From Kineosporiaceae bacterium (lineage in GTDB: Bacteria; Actinomycetota; Actinomycetes; Actinomycetales; Kineosporiaceae), in the NCBI GenBank assembly GCA_016713225.1, contig JADJPO010000007.1:62001-126000 (forward strand): 64,000 nucleotides of DNA, read 5' to 3'. Below, piece by piece: positions 17,213 to 27,838 of the stretch. The position numbers were made by a program, and so were the translations under genes. Below the pieces are notes generated by a model. It saw only the letters and a list, made by a program, of their open reading frames with translations. It did no database searches and was not told where the DNA came from. How positions within the stretch are numbered: position 1 is the first letter of the stretch; each line of letters begins with the position of its first letter.

Positions 17213-17746
17213 CTATCGAGACTCGACGGGCCGGCTCGGCACCACCTGGCCACCCAAGGTGGTCTGGAAGATCAAGCTGGTCTCGACATGCGCCACCCCG
17301 GTGCGACCGGTGATGTTGTCCAACACGAAGTCACGCAGAGCGTCAGGCCCGGACGCCGCGACGTGCACCAGGAAGTCGTCGGCACCGCTGATGTTGTGTA
17401 CCGCGATCACCCCGGGCAGAGCCGCCACCTGGACCGCGAAGGCCTCCACGTCACGGCGCAGATGGCCCGCGAAGCGCACCGCCACCATGGCCTGGACACT
17501 CAGGCCGAACCAGGCCAGATCCACCTGCGCCGTGAAGGCCCGGATGACCCCGCGGTCGCGCAGCGATCGCACCCGACCGATGCAGGTCGACTCGGCGAGG
17601 CCCACCCGATGCGCCAGCGCCACGTTCGACAACCGACCGTCCTCGACGAGTGCCGCCACGATGGCGATGTCGATCGCATCCAAGCGGGGCACCTGGCGCG
17701 GCGCCGCCCGGGGTGAGCTGTCGTGCGTCCTGCGGCATGTCACCAC
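17213..17746 (-). CDS. Lrp/AsnC-family transcriptional regulator
   Basis: A 177-residue feast/famine regulator. It has an N-terminal HTH (LDAIDIAIVAALVEDGRLSN, then VALAHRVGLAESTCIGRVRS) and a C-terminal RAM ligand/oligomerisation domain (LPGVIAVHNISGADDFLVHV). It is transcribed divergently from the Cys/Met-metabolism PLP gene, and a 15-bp palindrome lies in the 101-bp space between them. Lrp regulators beside gamma-lyase genes usually respond to the amino-acid substrate, so control of the neighbour is likely but inferred. Confidence 0.92.
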   Translation of the reverse strand: MVTCRRTHDSSPRAAPRQVPRLDAIDIAIVAALVEDGRLSNVALAHRVGLAESTCIGRVRSLRDRGVIRAFTAQVDLAWFGLSVQAMVAVRFAGHLRRDVEAFAVQVAALPGVIAVHNISGADDFLVHVAASGPDALRDFVLDNITGRTGVAHVETSLIFQTTLGGQVVPSRPVESR

Positions 17747-17792
17747 GGTAGGCGAGCCCGAATCGAGGATCCTTCGCTCGACACACCGGATC

Positions 17793-17807
17793 CCGCAGAT
17801 TCTGCGG
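17793..17807. promoter_or_regulatory. Palindromic operator candidate for the Lrp regulator
   Basis: CCGCAGA-T-TCTGCGG is a perfect 15-bp inverted repeat. It is 40 bp before the PLP-enzyme ATG and 46 bp before the lrp start, in the middle of the divergent promoter region. Size and symmetry fit a Lrp/AsnC dimer site. Confidence 0.55.
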
Positions 17808-17847
17808 AACTCTTGGCCGATCGCCTCGCAATGCTCATCGTGGGCTC

Positions 17848-19063
17848 ATGGCGCTTTCCTCCATCACAGACGCCGACGCCGGGCCGGACGACCACCGGCC
17901 GGACACGGCCGCCGTCCATGCCGGGCGTGAGGACCTGACGGCGTCGGGTGTCCACGTCCCCCCGATCGACCTGTCCACCACCTACCCGCTGCCCTCGGTG
18001 GTTGCCGGTGGTGAGGCCTACGACCACATGGCCACGGGCCGGCCACCTCGACCGCACGATCCGCTGGTGTACCAGCGATTGTGGAATCCCACCGTCGCTC
18101 GGTTCGAGCTGGCCCTGGCCCGACTCGGAGGGCTTCGACGATGCGGTGGCGTTCGCCACGGGCATGGCAGCCCTGACCGCCACGCTGCTCGCCGCGGTGA
18201 CCTCCGGCCGGCGGCACGTGGTCGCCGTCCGGCCGCTCTACGGTGGCACCGATCACGTGCTGGCCACCGGACTGCTGGGCACCGAGGTCACCTGGGCGAA
18301 GGCCACCGGCGACGGCCCCGACAGCGTGGCCGCGGCGATCCGCCCGGATACCGCGCTGGTGGTCGTCGAGACGCCGGCCAACCCGAGCCTGGACCTGGTC
18401 GACCTGCGCGCCCTGGTGGCCGCGGCCGGTGACGTCCCGGTGCTGGTGGACAACACCTTCGCCACCCCGATCCTGCAGCGGCCCAAGGCATTCGGCGCCA
18501 CACTCGTGCTGCACTCGGCCACCAAGTTCCTCGGTGGCCACGGCGACGCCATGGGTGGGGTCGTGGCCGCGACGCCGGCCTGGGCCGAGCGATTGCGCCA
18601 GATACGCGCCGTCACCGGTGGGCTGCTGCACCCGATGGCCGCCTACCAGCTGCACCGCGGGCTGCAGACCCTGCCGGTCCGGGTGCGGGCGGCACAGCAG
18701 AGCGCCGCCGACCTGGCGGTCTGGCTCACCGCGCACCCCGCGGTGGCCGCCGTGCGGTACCCGGGGCTGAAGGAGTGCGACCCGCTCGGTCTGGTCGGCC
18801 ATCAGATGGCCGGACCAGGATCCCTGCTGTCGTTCGAGTTGCGCGGCGGATACCCCGCAGCCGAGACCGTGACCCGACGGGTGCGACTGATCACCCACGC
18901 CGTGTCCCTGGGTGGTGTCGACTCCCTGATCGAGCACCCCGCGGGGCTGACTCATCGACCCGTGGACGCCGCGGCCCGCCCGAACGAGGCGATGCTGCGG
19001 TTGTCGGTGGGCCTCGAGGACGTCGAGGACCTCCGCTCCGACCTGGATCAGGCCCTCGCCTGA
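17848..19063 (+). CDS. Trans-sulfuration PLP enzyme (cystathionine gamma-synthase/lyase-like), one apparent frameshift
   Basis: Cys/Met-metabolism PLP-dependent enzyme. The N-terminal part (TAAVHAGREDLTASGVHVPP, then IDLSTTYPLPS) and the main part (DDAVAFATGMAALTATLLAA) lie in different frames that switch at about 18125. The PLP lysine is in HSATKFLGGHGDAMGG, the phosphate-binding region is RPLYGGTDHVLA, and VVETPANPSLDLVDL and VDNTFATPILQRP are family signatures. Where methionine gamma-lyases have Cys in YGCT this protein has YGGT, so lyase or synthase activity on cystathionine or homoserine esters is more likely. About 400 residues once joined. It is divergent from the Lrp gene and convergent with metG. 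Confidence 0.85.
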
Positions 19064-19091
19064 CCCCACCCCGACCTGCTCATGCGGGGTG

Positions 19092-20899
19092 TCAGGGGTG
19101 GTCAGGCGGGCGATCTCCTCTTCGACGACCGAGTCGTCGAGCTTGCGGAAGATGGGCGTCGGGGCAGCGACCGGGGTCCCCGGGACGACGGGGGTCGACT
19201 CCCAGGCACTCAGCGTCTCGCCTCGGCGATAGTCCCCCATCAGCACCGGGTACTCGGCGGCGTCCCACGCGCCGTCCAGGTCGGTGACCTCACGGATCTC
19301 GGGCATCGGCGAGACGGTTCCGGTGCCACCGAACGTCTCGTGAACCTGCTGGCCGCTGAACGGCAGGAACGGTGACAACTGCGTCCGGCAGTCCGAGATC
19401 GCCTGTGCCGCAACGTGGAGCACCGTCTTCATGCGCTCGGGGTCCTCGTTCTTCAACTTCCACGGCGCCTGATCGGACAGGTACTTGTTGGCCTCGCCGA
19501 CGATGCGCATGGCCTCGGTCACGGCGTGCTTCTGCCGGTTGTCGGCGAGCAGATCGCCCACGGTGGTGAACCCGGCGGACGTCGAGCCGAGCAGTGCCCG
19601 GTCGGCGTCGGTCAACTCCCCGCGGCCGGGATCGCGCCCAGGTTCTTGTGGATCATCGATGCGGTGCGGTTGACCAGGTTGCCCCAGCCCGCCACCAGTT
19701 CGTCATTGGTCCGTCGGACGAACTCGGTCCAGGTGAAGTCGGTGTCCTGGCTCTCCGGCCCGGCCACCGCGATGAAGTACCGCAGGGCATCGGGCTGGTA
19801 GCGCTCCAGGACGTCCCGGACGTAGATCACCACACCCCGCGAGGACGAGAACTGCTTGCCCTCCATGGTCAGGTACTCACTGCTGACCACCTCGGTGGGC
19901 AGGTTCAGTTCGCCGTACACCCCCGGCTTGCCACCGCGAGATCCCCTTGCCGGCGTAGCCGAGCAGCTCCGCGGGCCAGATCTGGGAGTGGAAGGTGATG
20001 TTGTCCTTGCCCATGAAGTAGTAGGAGCGCGCATCCGGGTCGTTCCACCACGCGCGCCACGCGTCGTCGTCCCCGGTACGCCGCGCCCACTCGATCGAGG
20101 CCGACAGATATCCGATGACCGCGTCGAACCAGACGTACAGCCGCTTGTTGGGGTTCTCGAGCCACCCGTCCAACGGCACCGGGATGCCCCAGTCGATGTC
20201 GCGCGTCATCGCCCGCGGCCGGATGTCGTCGAGCAGGTTGAGGCTGAACTTGAGGACATTGGGTCGCCAAGCTCCGCTGTCCTTGTGCGCCGACAACCAC
20301 GTGCCGAGCGTCTCGGCCAGCGCCGGCAGATCGAGGAAGAAGTGCTGGGTCTCGATGAACTTCGGCGTCTCACCGTTGATCCGGCTGCGCGGGTTCTTCA
20401 ACTCGGCGGCATCCAGCTGGTTGCCGCAGTTGTCGCACTGGTCTCCACGGGCGCCGTCGTAGCCACAGATCGGGCAGGTGCCCTCGATGTAGCGGTCGGG
20501 CAGCGTCCGACCGGTGGACGGCGAGATCGCGCCGGTGGTGGTCTGCTCGACCATGTAACCGTTGCGGTGGCAGACCCGGAACAACTCCTGCGCCACGGCG
20601 TAGTGGTTGCCGGTCGTGGTGCGGGTGAACAGGTCGTAGGCCAACCCGAGACCGTGCAGGTCCTCGACGATCATGCGGTTGTACCGGTCGGCGAGCTGCT
20701 TGGGGTCACCCCTCCTTCTCGGCCTGCACCTGGATCGCGGTGCCGTGCTCATCGGTTCCCGACACCATCAGCACGTCGTGGCCGGCCATTCGCATGTACC
20801 GGCTGAACACGTCGGAGGAACGCCGAATCCGGCGACATGGCCGATGTGGCGGGGGCCGTTGGCGTAGGGCCAGGCCACCGCGGAGAGCACGTGGGTCAT
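19092..20899 (-). CDS. metG: Methionyl-tRNA synthetase, several apparent frameshifts
   Basis: Class I aminoacyl-tRNA synthetase that charges tRNA-Met. Pieces in order: SAVAWPYANGPRHIGHVAG (HIGH motif), a zinc knuckle CPICGYDGARGDQCDNCG, VWFDAVIGYLSASIEWARR, the KMSKS-type loop KQFSSSRG, and the anticodon-binding helical domain (EANKYLSDQAPWKLKNEDPE). The frame changes near 20820, 20710, 19940, 19620 and just before the stop. With one extra C near 19095 the gene would end at TGA 19092-19094. Without a shift the last frame runs over the convergent PLP gene. As an essential gene it is very unlikely to be truly broken, so the shifts are read as sequence errors. About 600 residues once joined. Confidence 0.88.
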
Positions 20900-20981
20900 A
20901 CCCGGCAGTCTAGGGACTGTGGCCGGGCGCCCTGACGCGCAGCAACCCGACGCGACACCGAGGCGACCCCGCCACCCCGAA

Positions 20982-21061
20982 CCCACCCGGTGATCATGCA
21001 ATCCGTGCACGCTCGTGAATCCGTTCACGAGCGTGCACGGATTGCATGATCACGGGGTGGG
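20982..21061. terminator. Long perfect hairpin between rsmI and metG
   Basis: The left arm 20982-21019 and right arm 21024-21061 form a 38-bp stem with a single mismatch around a 4-base loop. The inner part starts TGATCATGCAATCCGTGCAC. It contains the rsmI stop codon (21050-21052) and lies 82 bp before metG on the same strand, so it can act as a terminator or attenuator between them. A second hairpin with a similar TGATCA-containing arm lies at 36327-36397. Confidence 0.75.
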
Positions 21062-21924
21062 GGTGCGGGTGACCTCGTTGTACAGGTCGCGCTTGCTCAC
21101 TCCGGCCCGTTCGGCCTCCGCCGCCACCGCCGCCTTGAGCCGTTCACCGGCCGCCACCCGGGTCCGACCTTCTCGGCGAGCGCCTCGACGTCCACCGCCT
21201 GCGCCGCGGCGCAGCATGACCACCGACGACGATGGTCAGCTCACCGAGCACCGGCGCGACGCGGCCCTCGGCCAGCGCCTGCAACGGTTCGCGACGCACC
21301 TCCTCATTCGTCTTGGTCATCTCGCGGCAGGCCGCCGCCGGCCGGTCGTCGCCGAAGGCCGTGGCCATCGCGGCCAATGTGGGTGCGGCGCGATGCGGAG
21401 CCTCGAAGAAGATCATGGTGCGCGGTTCGGTGGCCAGCGCCTGCAGCGCCCGCATCCGAGGGCCGGCCTTGCGCGGCAGGAACCCCTCGAAACAGAACCG
21501 ATCGGTAGCCAGCCCCGACAGCGCCAGCGCGGTCAACACCGCGGACGGCCCCGGGACGGCAGTCACCGCCACCCCGGCATCGGCCGCCGCGCACCGCACG
21601 CAGCCCCGGGTCGGACACGCTGGGCATGCCGGCATCGGTGACGACCACGACCGTGGCCCCATGGCGGGCGGCCTCGACGAGTTCGGTCGAGCGCTCGGCC
21701 TCGTTGTGCTCGTGGTAGCTGACCACCCGCCCGGACGGCGTGATGCCCAGGGCCGCCGCCAGTCGCCGCAGCCGCCGGGTGTCCTCGGCAGCGACCACGT
21801 CGGCGGAGGCGAGCAGGCTGCGCAACCGCGGCGGGGCGTCGTCCGGGTCGCCGATGGGCGTCGCCGCCAGGATCAGCCGGCCCGGCCCCGGTACGTCACC
21901 GTCGAGTGTCACGTTCGGCATCAT
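21050..21924 (-). CDS. rsmI: 16S rRNA 2'-O-methyltransferase RsmI, apparent frameshifts
   Basis: Methylates the ribose of C1402 of 16S rRNA (tetrapyrrole-methylase fold). Family blocks: GRLILAATPIGDPDDAPPRL, VVAAEDTRRLRRLAAALG, VVSYHEHNEAERSTELVEA, VVVTDAGMPSVSDPG, then in the next frame AVPGPSAVLTALALSGL, FCFEGFLPRKAGPRMRAL and FFEAPHRAAPTLAAMA. The frame slips near 21600 and again near 21200. The last frame ends SKRDLYNEVTRTPTP with a TGA at 21050-21052 inside a hairpin. The start is one of two adjacent ATGs (21924 or 21921). It is divergent from the first mannosyltransferase gene, as in mycobacteria. Confidence 0.88.
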
Positions 21925-21976
21925 GTCGTGCCGGCCCCGGGCTCGGCACCCTGACCACCCACCCAGGGATGGCTCG

Positions 21977-23508
21977 GTGACGATCCGGCCGGACCCACGG
22001 TTGTGGGGTTGGCTCGGTCCGCTCACCGTCGCCGTGATCGGCGGCTTCCTGCGGTTCTGGCACCTCGACCGGCCACCCCTGGATCGCCTTCGACGAGACC
22101 TACTACGTCAAGGAGGGGCTCAGTCTGACCCGGTTCGGGGTCGAGGTCTTCCTGAAACCGAGCCTGGGCAAGGACAACGAGGCCCAGATGCTGGCCGCCA
22201 ACAAGCTCCTCGAGACCGGCAGCAGCGACATCTTCGACCCTCCCGGCCCGACTTCGGCGTGCACCCGCCCCTGGGGAAGTGGGTGATCGGCGCGGGCACG
22301 TGGTTGTTCGGCGACGGCACGTCCCCGTTCGGCTGGCGGTTCGGCGTGGCGCTGCTCGGCAGCCTGTCCATCCTGATGCTGGGCCGGATCGCCACCCGGT
22401 TGTTCGGTTCGGCCCTGCTGGGCACCACCGCCGCGCTGCTGCTGCGCGGTCGACGGGACGCACTTCACCCTCAGCCGGATCGCGGTGCTCGACATCATGG
22501 TCATGTTCTGGGCCTGGCCGCCTTCGGGTGCCTGCTGATCGACCGGGACCGCGCCCGCGCCCGGCTCCTGGCTCGGGGCCGACCCGGTTCGGTCCGGGCC
22601 GTGGACTGCGCTGGTGGCGCCTGGCGGCCGGGGTCTGCCTGGGCTGCTGCACCGCCACCAAGTGGTCGGGGCTGTACTTCACCGCCGTGTTCTGTCTGGC
22701 CACGGTGCTCTGGGACGTCGCCGCGCGGCGGGCAGCGGGAGCCCGCCACTGGCTCGGCATCGGCCTGCTGCGCGACGGCACGGCGGCCGCCGTGCAGATC
22801 CTGCCCATCGCGGCGCTGACCTACCTGATGACCTGGACCGGGTGGATCCGCAGCACCCACGGCTACGGCCGGGCCTGGGCGGCCGACCATCCCGGGACCG
22901 GATGGGCCGGGCAGGCGCCCGACTGGTTCCGTTCGCTGGCCCAGCTCCACCTGGAGATGTACCGGGCAGCGATCTCGATCACCTCCGAGCACGCCTACAT
23001 GTCCAACCCGTGGTCGTGGCTGGTCCAGGGTCGGCCCACCTCGATCGCCTACCTGGAATGGACCGCCGGGAACCACCCCCTGCCCCCATGACCGGTGTGT
23101 CCGGGCCGTGACCTCCTGGGCAACCCGGTCATCTGGTGGGTGGGCACGGTGGCGATCGCGGTCGTGCTGGTGGCCTGGCTGCTCGGACGGGATGGACGGG
23201 CCGGGGCCGTGTTGGCCGGGATCGCCGCCGGGTACCTGCCCTGGTTCGCCTATCAGGAGCGCACCGTCTTCACGTTCTACACCGTGGCCTTCGTGCCCTA
23301 CGTGGTGCTGGCGATCACCTACGCCCTGGGCCTGTTGCTCGGCCCCCCGGACGCCGCCCCGGGCCGCCGACGGCGAGGTGGCCTTGCCGCCGGCAGCATC
23401 GTGGTGGCCGCGGTGGTGACCTTCGCGTTCTTCTATCCCGTGTGGTCGGCCCAGCGGATCTCGCACGCGGCGTGGCTGCTGCGGATGTGGTTGCCGAGCT
23501 GGATCTGA
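21977..23508 (+). CDS. Protein O-mannosyltransferase (PMT family), first of two tandem copies, several apparent frameshifts
   Basis: Polytopic GT39 membrane enzyme that transfers mannose from polyprenyl-phosphate-mannose to secreted proteins. It opens with LWGWLGPLTVAVIGGFLRFW and the catalytic first loop (FDETYYVKEGLS, Asp-Glu in the DE motif), then VHPPLGKWVIGAGTWLFG, RIAVLDIMVMFWAL, CTATKWSGLYFTAVFCL and the C-terminal NPVIWWVGTVAIAVVL to FAFFYPVWSAQ. Frames change near 22085, 22240, 22445, 22600 and 23095. The GTG at 21977 is the likely start. About 510 residues once joined. It is divergent from rsmI and followed 14 bp later by a close paralogue. Confidence 0.87.
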
Positions 23509-23522
23509 GCCAGGATGACCGG

Positions 23523-25121
23523 GTGACGACCACCCTGGCCTCACCCGCGACCGGCGCCCGAGCACAGGAAGCGGGCCGTCTCGGAGCCCTGCGACGCTCA
23601 CTGCTGGGGCGCCAGCTCGACGACCGGGTCTGGGGGTGGCTCGGCCCGCTCGCCGTCGCCGTGATCGGGGGCTTCCTGCGGTTCTGGCACCTCGGCCGGC
23701 CGCCGTGGCTCGTCTTCGACGAGACGTACTACGTCAAGCAGGGCGCCTCGATGCTGCAGTACGGCTACGAGCGCGCCATCAAGTCGGACCTGAAGAAGCC
23801 CGACCTGCTGTGGAACTCCGGGCACCACCGATGTCTGGGGCACCAATCCGGACTTCGTGGTGCACCCGCCGGTGGGCAAGTGGATGATCGGCGCCGGTGA
23901 GTGGCTGTTCGGGGGTGACCAACCCCTTCGGCTGGCGATTCGCCTCGGCCGTGGTCGGCACCGCCTCGATCCTGATGATCGGCCGGATCGCCCGCCGGTT
24001 GTTCCGCTCGACCGTGCTGGGCACCACCGCCGCCCTGTTGCTGGCCATCGACGGCCAGCACTTCGTGCACAGCCGCACCGGGCTGCTCGACGTGTTCGTG
24101 ATGTTCTGGGCGCTGGCCGGTTTCGGCTGCATCCTGATCGATCGCGATCACGCGAGGGCCCGGTTGGCAGCCCGGGTCGCCACCCGCGGTGCCTCGGGCT
24201 TCGGTCCGGGCCTGGGGATCCGGCCGTGGCGCATCGCCGCGGCGCTGTGCCTCGGCCTGTGTGCCTCGACCAAGTGGTCGGGCCTGTTCTTCGCTGCCGC
24301 CTTCTCGATCGCCTCGGTGCTCTGGGACGTCGCAGCGCGCCGGGCGAGGGGACTCGCCACTGGCTGATCACCGGTCTCCTGCGCGACGGCCCCAGCGGCT
24401 TCGTCCACATCGTCCCGGTGATCCTGACCGTGTACGTCGCCTCGTGGGCCGGCTGGTTCCACAGCACCGACGCGTACAACCGGCAGTGGGGCGCCGAGCA
24501 CCCGGCGACAGGCTGGGCCTCCCACGTGCCGGACGCCGTCCGCGGGCTGTGGAACTACCACCAGCAGATGTGGCAGTTCAACACCACGCTGCGCGCCACC
24601 CACCCCCTACCAGTCCCACCCCTGGTCCTGGATCGTCCTCGGCCGGCCGACCTCGTTCGACTACCGGGGCTACAAGCTGGGCGAACGAGGCTGCACGTAC
24701 ACCGAGTGCGCCCGGGCGATCACCGACCTCGGCAACCCGGTGATCTGGTGGGGGCGGCACCATCGCCATCGTCGTCCTGGTGGTCGTCTGGCTGCTCGGC
24801 CGCGACTGGCGCGCCGGGGCCATCCTGGCCGGCCTGGCCGGTGGGTGGCTGCCGTGGTTCATCTGGGCCGAGCGCACCATCTACACCTTCTACGCGGTGG
24901 CGTTCGTCCCGTTCGTGGTGCTCGCCCTGACCTTCTGCCTCGGGTTGCTGCTCGGGCCGTCCGAGGCCTCGCCCGATCGTCGCGTGGTGGGTGGTGGGCT
25001 CGCCGGGGGCATCGTGCTGCTCGCCGTCCTGTCGTTCGCGTTCTTCTACCCGGTGCTCTCCGACGTGATGATCAAGCACTCGTCCTGGGTCGATCGGATG
25101 TGGTTGCCCAGCTGGATCTGA
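23523..25121 (+). CDS. Protein O-mannosyltransferase (PMT family), second tandem copy, several apparent frameshifts
   Basis: Paralogue of the preceding gene with the same order of blocks: VWGWLGPLAVAVIGGFLRFW, FDETYYVKQGASML, VHPPVGKWMIGAGEWLFGG, SRTGLLDVFVMFWALAGFG, CASTKWSGLFFAAAF, WAGWFHSTDAYNRQWG and the last membrane block NPVIWW to FAFFYPVLSDVMIKHSSWVD. Both copies end MWLPSWI. It differs by an N-terminal extension of about 35 residues (VTTTLASPATGARAQEAGRL). Frames change near 23825, 23920, 24360, 24605 and 24755. About 530 residues once joined. A tandem duplication followed by divergence is evident. It converges on the GGDEF-EAL gene. Confidence 0.87.
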
Positions 25122-25140
25122 TCCGGCAGGGCAGTGCAGG

Positions 25141-27721
25141 TCAGCCCGCCAACCCGCCCAGGCGCTGCCGGCGTTGGCGGCGCATCGTCAGCCACGTGGT
25201 CAGTTCCCCGGCCGGAGTCGGGCGGGAGAGCAGGAATCCCTGCACGAAGTGACAGTCGATCGCGGCCAGGTGCTCCAGCGTCCGCTGGTCCTCCACCCCC
25301 TCGGCGACCACCGCCAGGCCCAGGCTGCGGGCCAGGTCGATCACCGAGCCCACGATGGCCGCCGCCGCCGGATCGATGAGCAACGGGGTGACGAACGACT
25401 GGTCGATCTTCACCGTCGAGACCGGCAACTGTTGCAGGTAGGCGAGCGATGAGTACCCGGTGCCGAAGTCGTCGATCGACAGTGAGACCCCGGTGCTGGT
25501 CAGCTCCCGCAGGATGCTGATCATGCGCTCCGGATCGGTCATGATGCCGGACTCGGTGATCTCCAAGGTGAGCCAGCGGGACTGCACGTCGTGGCGGTGC
25601 AGCATCTCGACCACCTTGATCGGCCACTCGACGTCCCGCAGCACCTGCGGCGGCAGGTTCACGCTGACGCCCAGCTGCAGGCCGGCGTCGTGCCAGGCCC
25701 GCACCTGGGCCAGCGCTCGGTCGAGCACGTAGAGCGTGAGTTCGTGGATCAGACCCGTGCGCTCGGCCACCGGGATGAACTCCCCCGGTGAGATGGGTCC
25801 CAACTCGGCATGGTGCCAGCGCGCCAGGGCCTCGACCCCGGTCACCTCGACGTCCGCGGTGCGCGCGATCGGTTGGTACCAGACCTCGATCTCGCCGCGG
25901 GTCACCGCCGACCGTAGCTCTCCGGCCAAACGCAATCGGTACTGGCTGTTCCAGTCCGTGTCGGGGTCGTAGACCTCGACCCCACTCTGCGCCCGCTTGG
26001 CCTGGTACATCGCCACATCAGCGCGCTGCAGCAGGCCATCGGGATCCGTGCCGTGCCGGGGCGCGAGCGCCATGCCGATACTGGCCCCGACGGTCAACGT
26101 CATCGACGACAAGGTCACCGGACGGCGGATCGCCTCGATGATCCGCTGGGCCACCGCCTCACCGGTCGTCGACTCGGCGGCGGGCAGCAGCACGGCGAAC
26201 TCGTCGCCACCCAGCCGCGCCACGGTGCCCTGCCCCTCCACCACCCCGGCCAGGCGGGCCGAGACCTCGCACAGCAGCTGATCACCGGAGTGGTGGCCGA
26301 GGGTGTCGTTCACGTCCTTGAACCCGTCCAGGTCGAGCACCAGAATGGCGACCTCACCGCCGGCGGACGATTCCTCCAAGGCCCGGCGAAGCCGCTGGTA
26401 GAACAGCGTCCGGTTCGGCAGCCCGGTCAGCGCATCGTGCAACGCCTCGTGCTCGCGCGCCTGGATCTGGGTGTGCAGGCGATCGATCAGGCGGCCGTTC
26501 TCCAGCGCCACCGCCGCCTGTGAGGCCAGGGTGGCGAACAACCGCCCGTCCTCGGCGTCGAAGGTGCTCACCTCGCCGAGGCGGTCGCAGACCACCATCA
26601 CACCGGTCACCTCGCCGCCGCTGATCAACGGGGCGGCCATGCAGTCCCCGGGCGTGCAGCGCCCGCAGCACGCCTTGCCGCCCGGCATCGGTGACGGTTC
26701 GGGGAATCAGCACCGGGCCGGCTTCCAGTACCTGACGGCGCAGGTCGCCGGGCAGGTTCGCCAGCAGCGGCAGGTCCTCCCGGGGACTGCTTCCCCTGGT
26801 GTCCAGGAACATCCACGGCACCTCCTGGCCCGGCTCGTAGAGGGCGATCATCGCCCGGTCGGTGCGCAGCAGCCGGCTCGCCTCGTCGAGGACCCGTTGC
26901 AGGGTCTCCTCGGGACGCTGCGAGCCGCCCGTGATCCGGGTGAACTGATAGAGCAGCTCCAAGCCCGCATAGCGGCGCGTCAACCGGGTGTACCCGCGGT
27001 AGGCCGACACGACGACGCCCGCCACCAGCAGCAGCGGGATCAGTGCCAGCGGCGCCGCGATGAGCAAGACGGCGGCCACCACGGCCAAACCGGTGTTCCC
27101 GAGCGCGGTCACGGCGGCCGTCAGGATCAGCATCCGGGGACTCACCTCGCCGCGGTGCAGCCGGATCACGGTCCAGACGGCTGCCGCGCCCAGCACGGCA
27201 CTGCTGCTGACCGCCACCAGCGCCGACACCCAGCTGGTCCAGTGCAACGGCGAGGCGCCGGTGTCGATCGACCCGAACACCGCCAGTGCGGTGGAGATCT
27301 CGGCGAAGAACAGGCTGAGGTTGAACGCGAGCTTGGTCGGGCTCTGCCGCTCCCAGGCGATCAGGACGACGGCCTCACCCACCAGCCGAGCGATGAGCAG
27401 TTCGACCGGTGAGGCGAACAGCAGGCCCAGGACGAAGGGCACCTCGCTGAGCGAGAAGGTGTGCGCCTCACTGTCGATCTCGACGTGGAAGACGAACACC
27501 CCGGCGAGGGCGAAGACCACCGCGAGCTGCCACCAGGCGAGGCCGACCCCCGCGGCCGGGGCATCGGGGGTCGACCACCGGGGCTCGAGGGCCACCCCGA
27601 TGGCCAGCAGGCCGAGGCAGAGCACCAGCGTCCGATGGGCCGGCAGCGGGCGGGGGCGCACCTCACCGACCCCTGACAACAGGTCCGGGGCACGCGGCGA
27701 CCCTTCGGACCCTGTGCTCAC
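25141..27721 (-). CDS. Membrane GGDEF-EAL protein with GAF domain (cyclic-di-GMP turnover), one apparent frameshift
   Basis: A sensor of about 860 residues. Hydrophobic helices cover roughly the first 250 residues (LVLCLGLLAIGVAL, WWQLAVVFALAGVFVF and later ones). A GAF domain (LLYQFTRITGGSQRPEETLQ onward) is followed by a GGDEF domain with intact RLGGDEFAVLL and an EAL domain. EAL catalytic residues are present: GVEALARW, VNLPPQ, LEITES, IDDFGTGYSS, VKIDQSF and VAEGVED. Both cyclase and phosphodiesterase could therefore be active. The frame slips in the GAF domain at about 26680. The start is the GTG at 27719-27721. It is not obviously part of an operon. Confidence 0.9.
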
Positions 27722-27763
27722 CAGAGTGTCATCGAACCGGCGACAGCCGGAGTTGACCCGAGC

Positions 27764-27801
27764 GGGCCGACCTGACCGGATTCACCCGGTCAGATCGGCC
27801 C
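27764..27801 (-). terminator. Terminator hairpin downstream of the secreted subtilase
   Basis: A 16-bp stem with one mismatch (27764-27779 with 27786-27801) closes a 6-base loop, 38 bp beyond the subtilase stop on the minus strand and before the GGDEF-EAL start. The stem is GC-rich without a T run, as usual in actinobacteria. Confidence 0.75.
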
Positions 27802-27838
27802 CACGTCCCTCAGCAGGCGGTAGCAGCGTCTGCCCGGG

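Noticed and set aside
17848..19063. Methionine gamma-lyase
   Set aside because: The Cys of the YGCT motif typical of methionine gamma-lyase is Gly here (YGGT), so only a general trans-sulfuration enzyme call is justified.
17864..19091. Read-through of the metG frame across the PLP-enzyme gene on the minus strand
   Set aside because: It lies opposite a clear PLP-enzyme gene and has no similarity of its own. A missing C near 19095 would give metG a normal stop.
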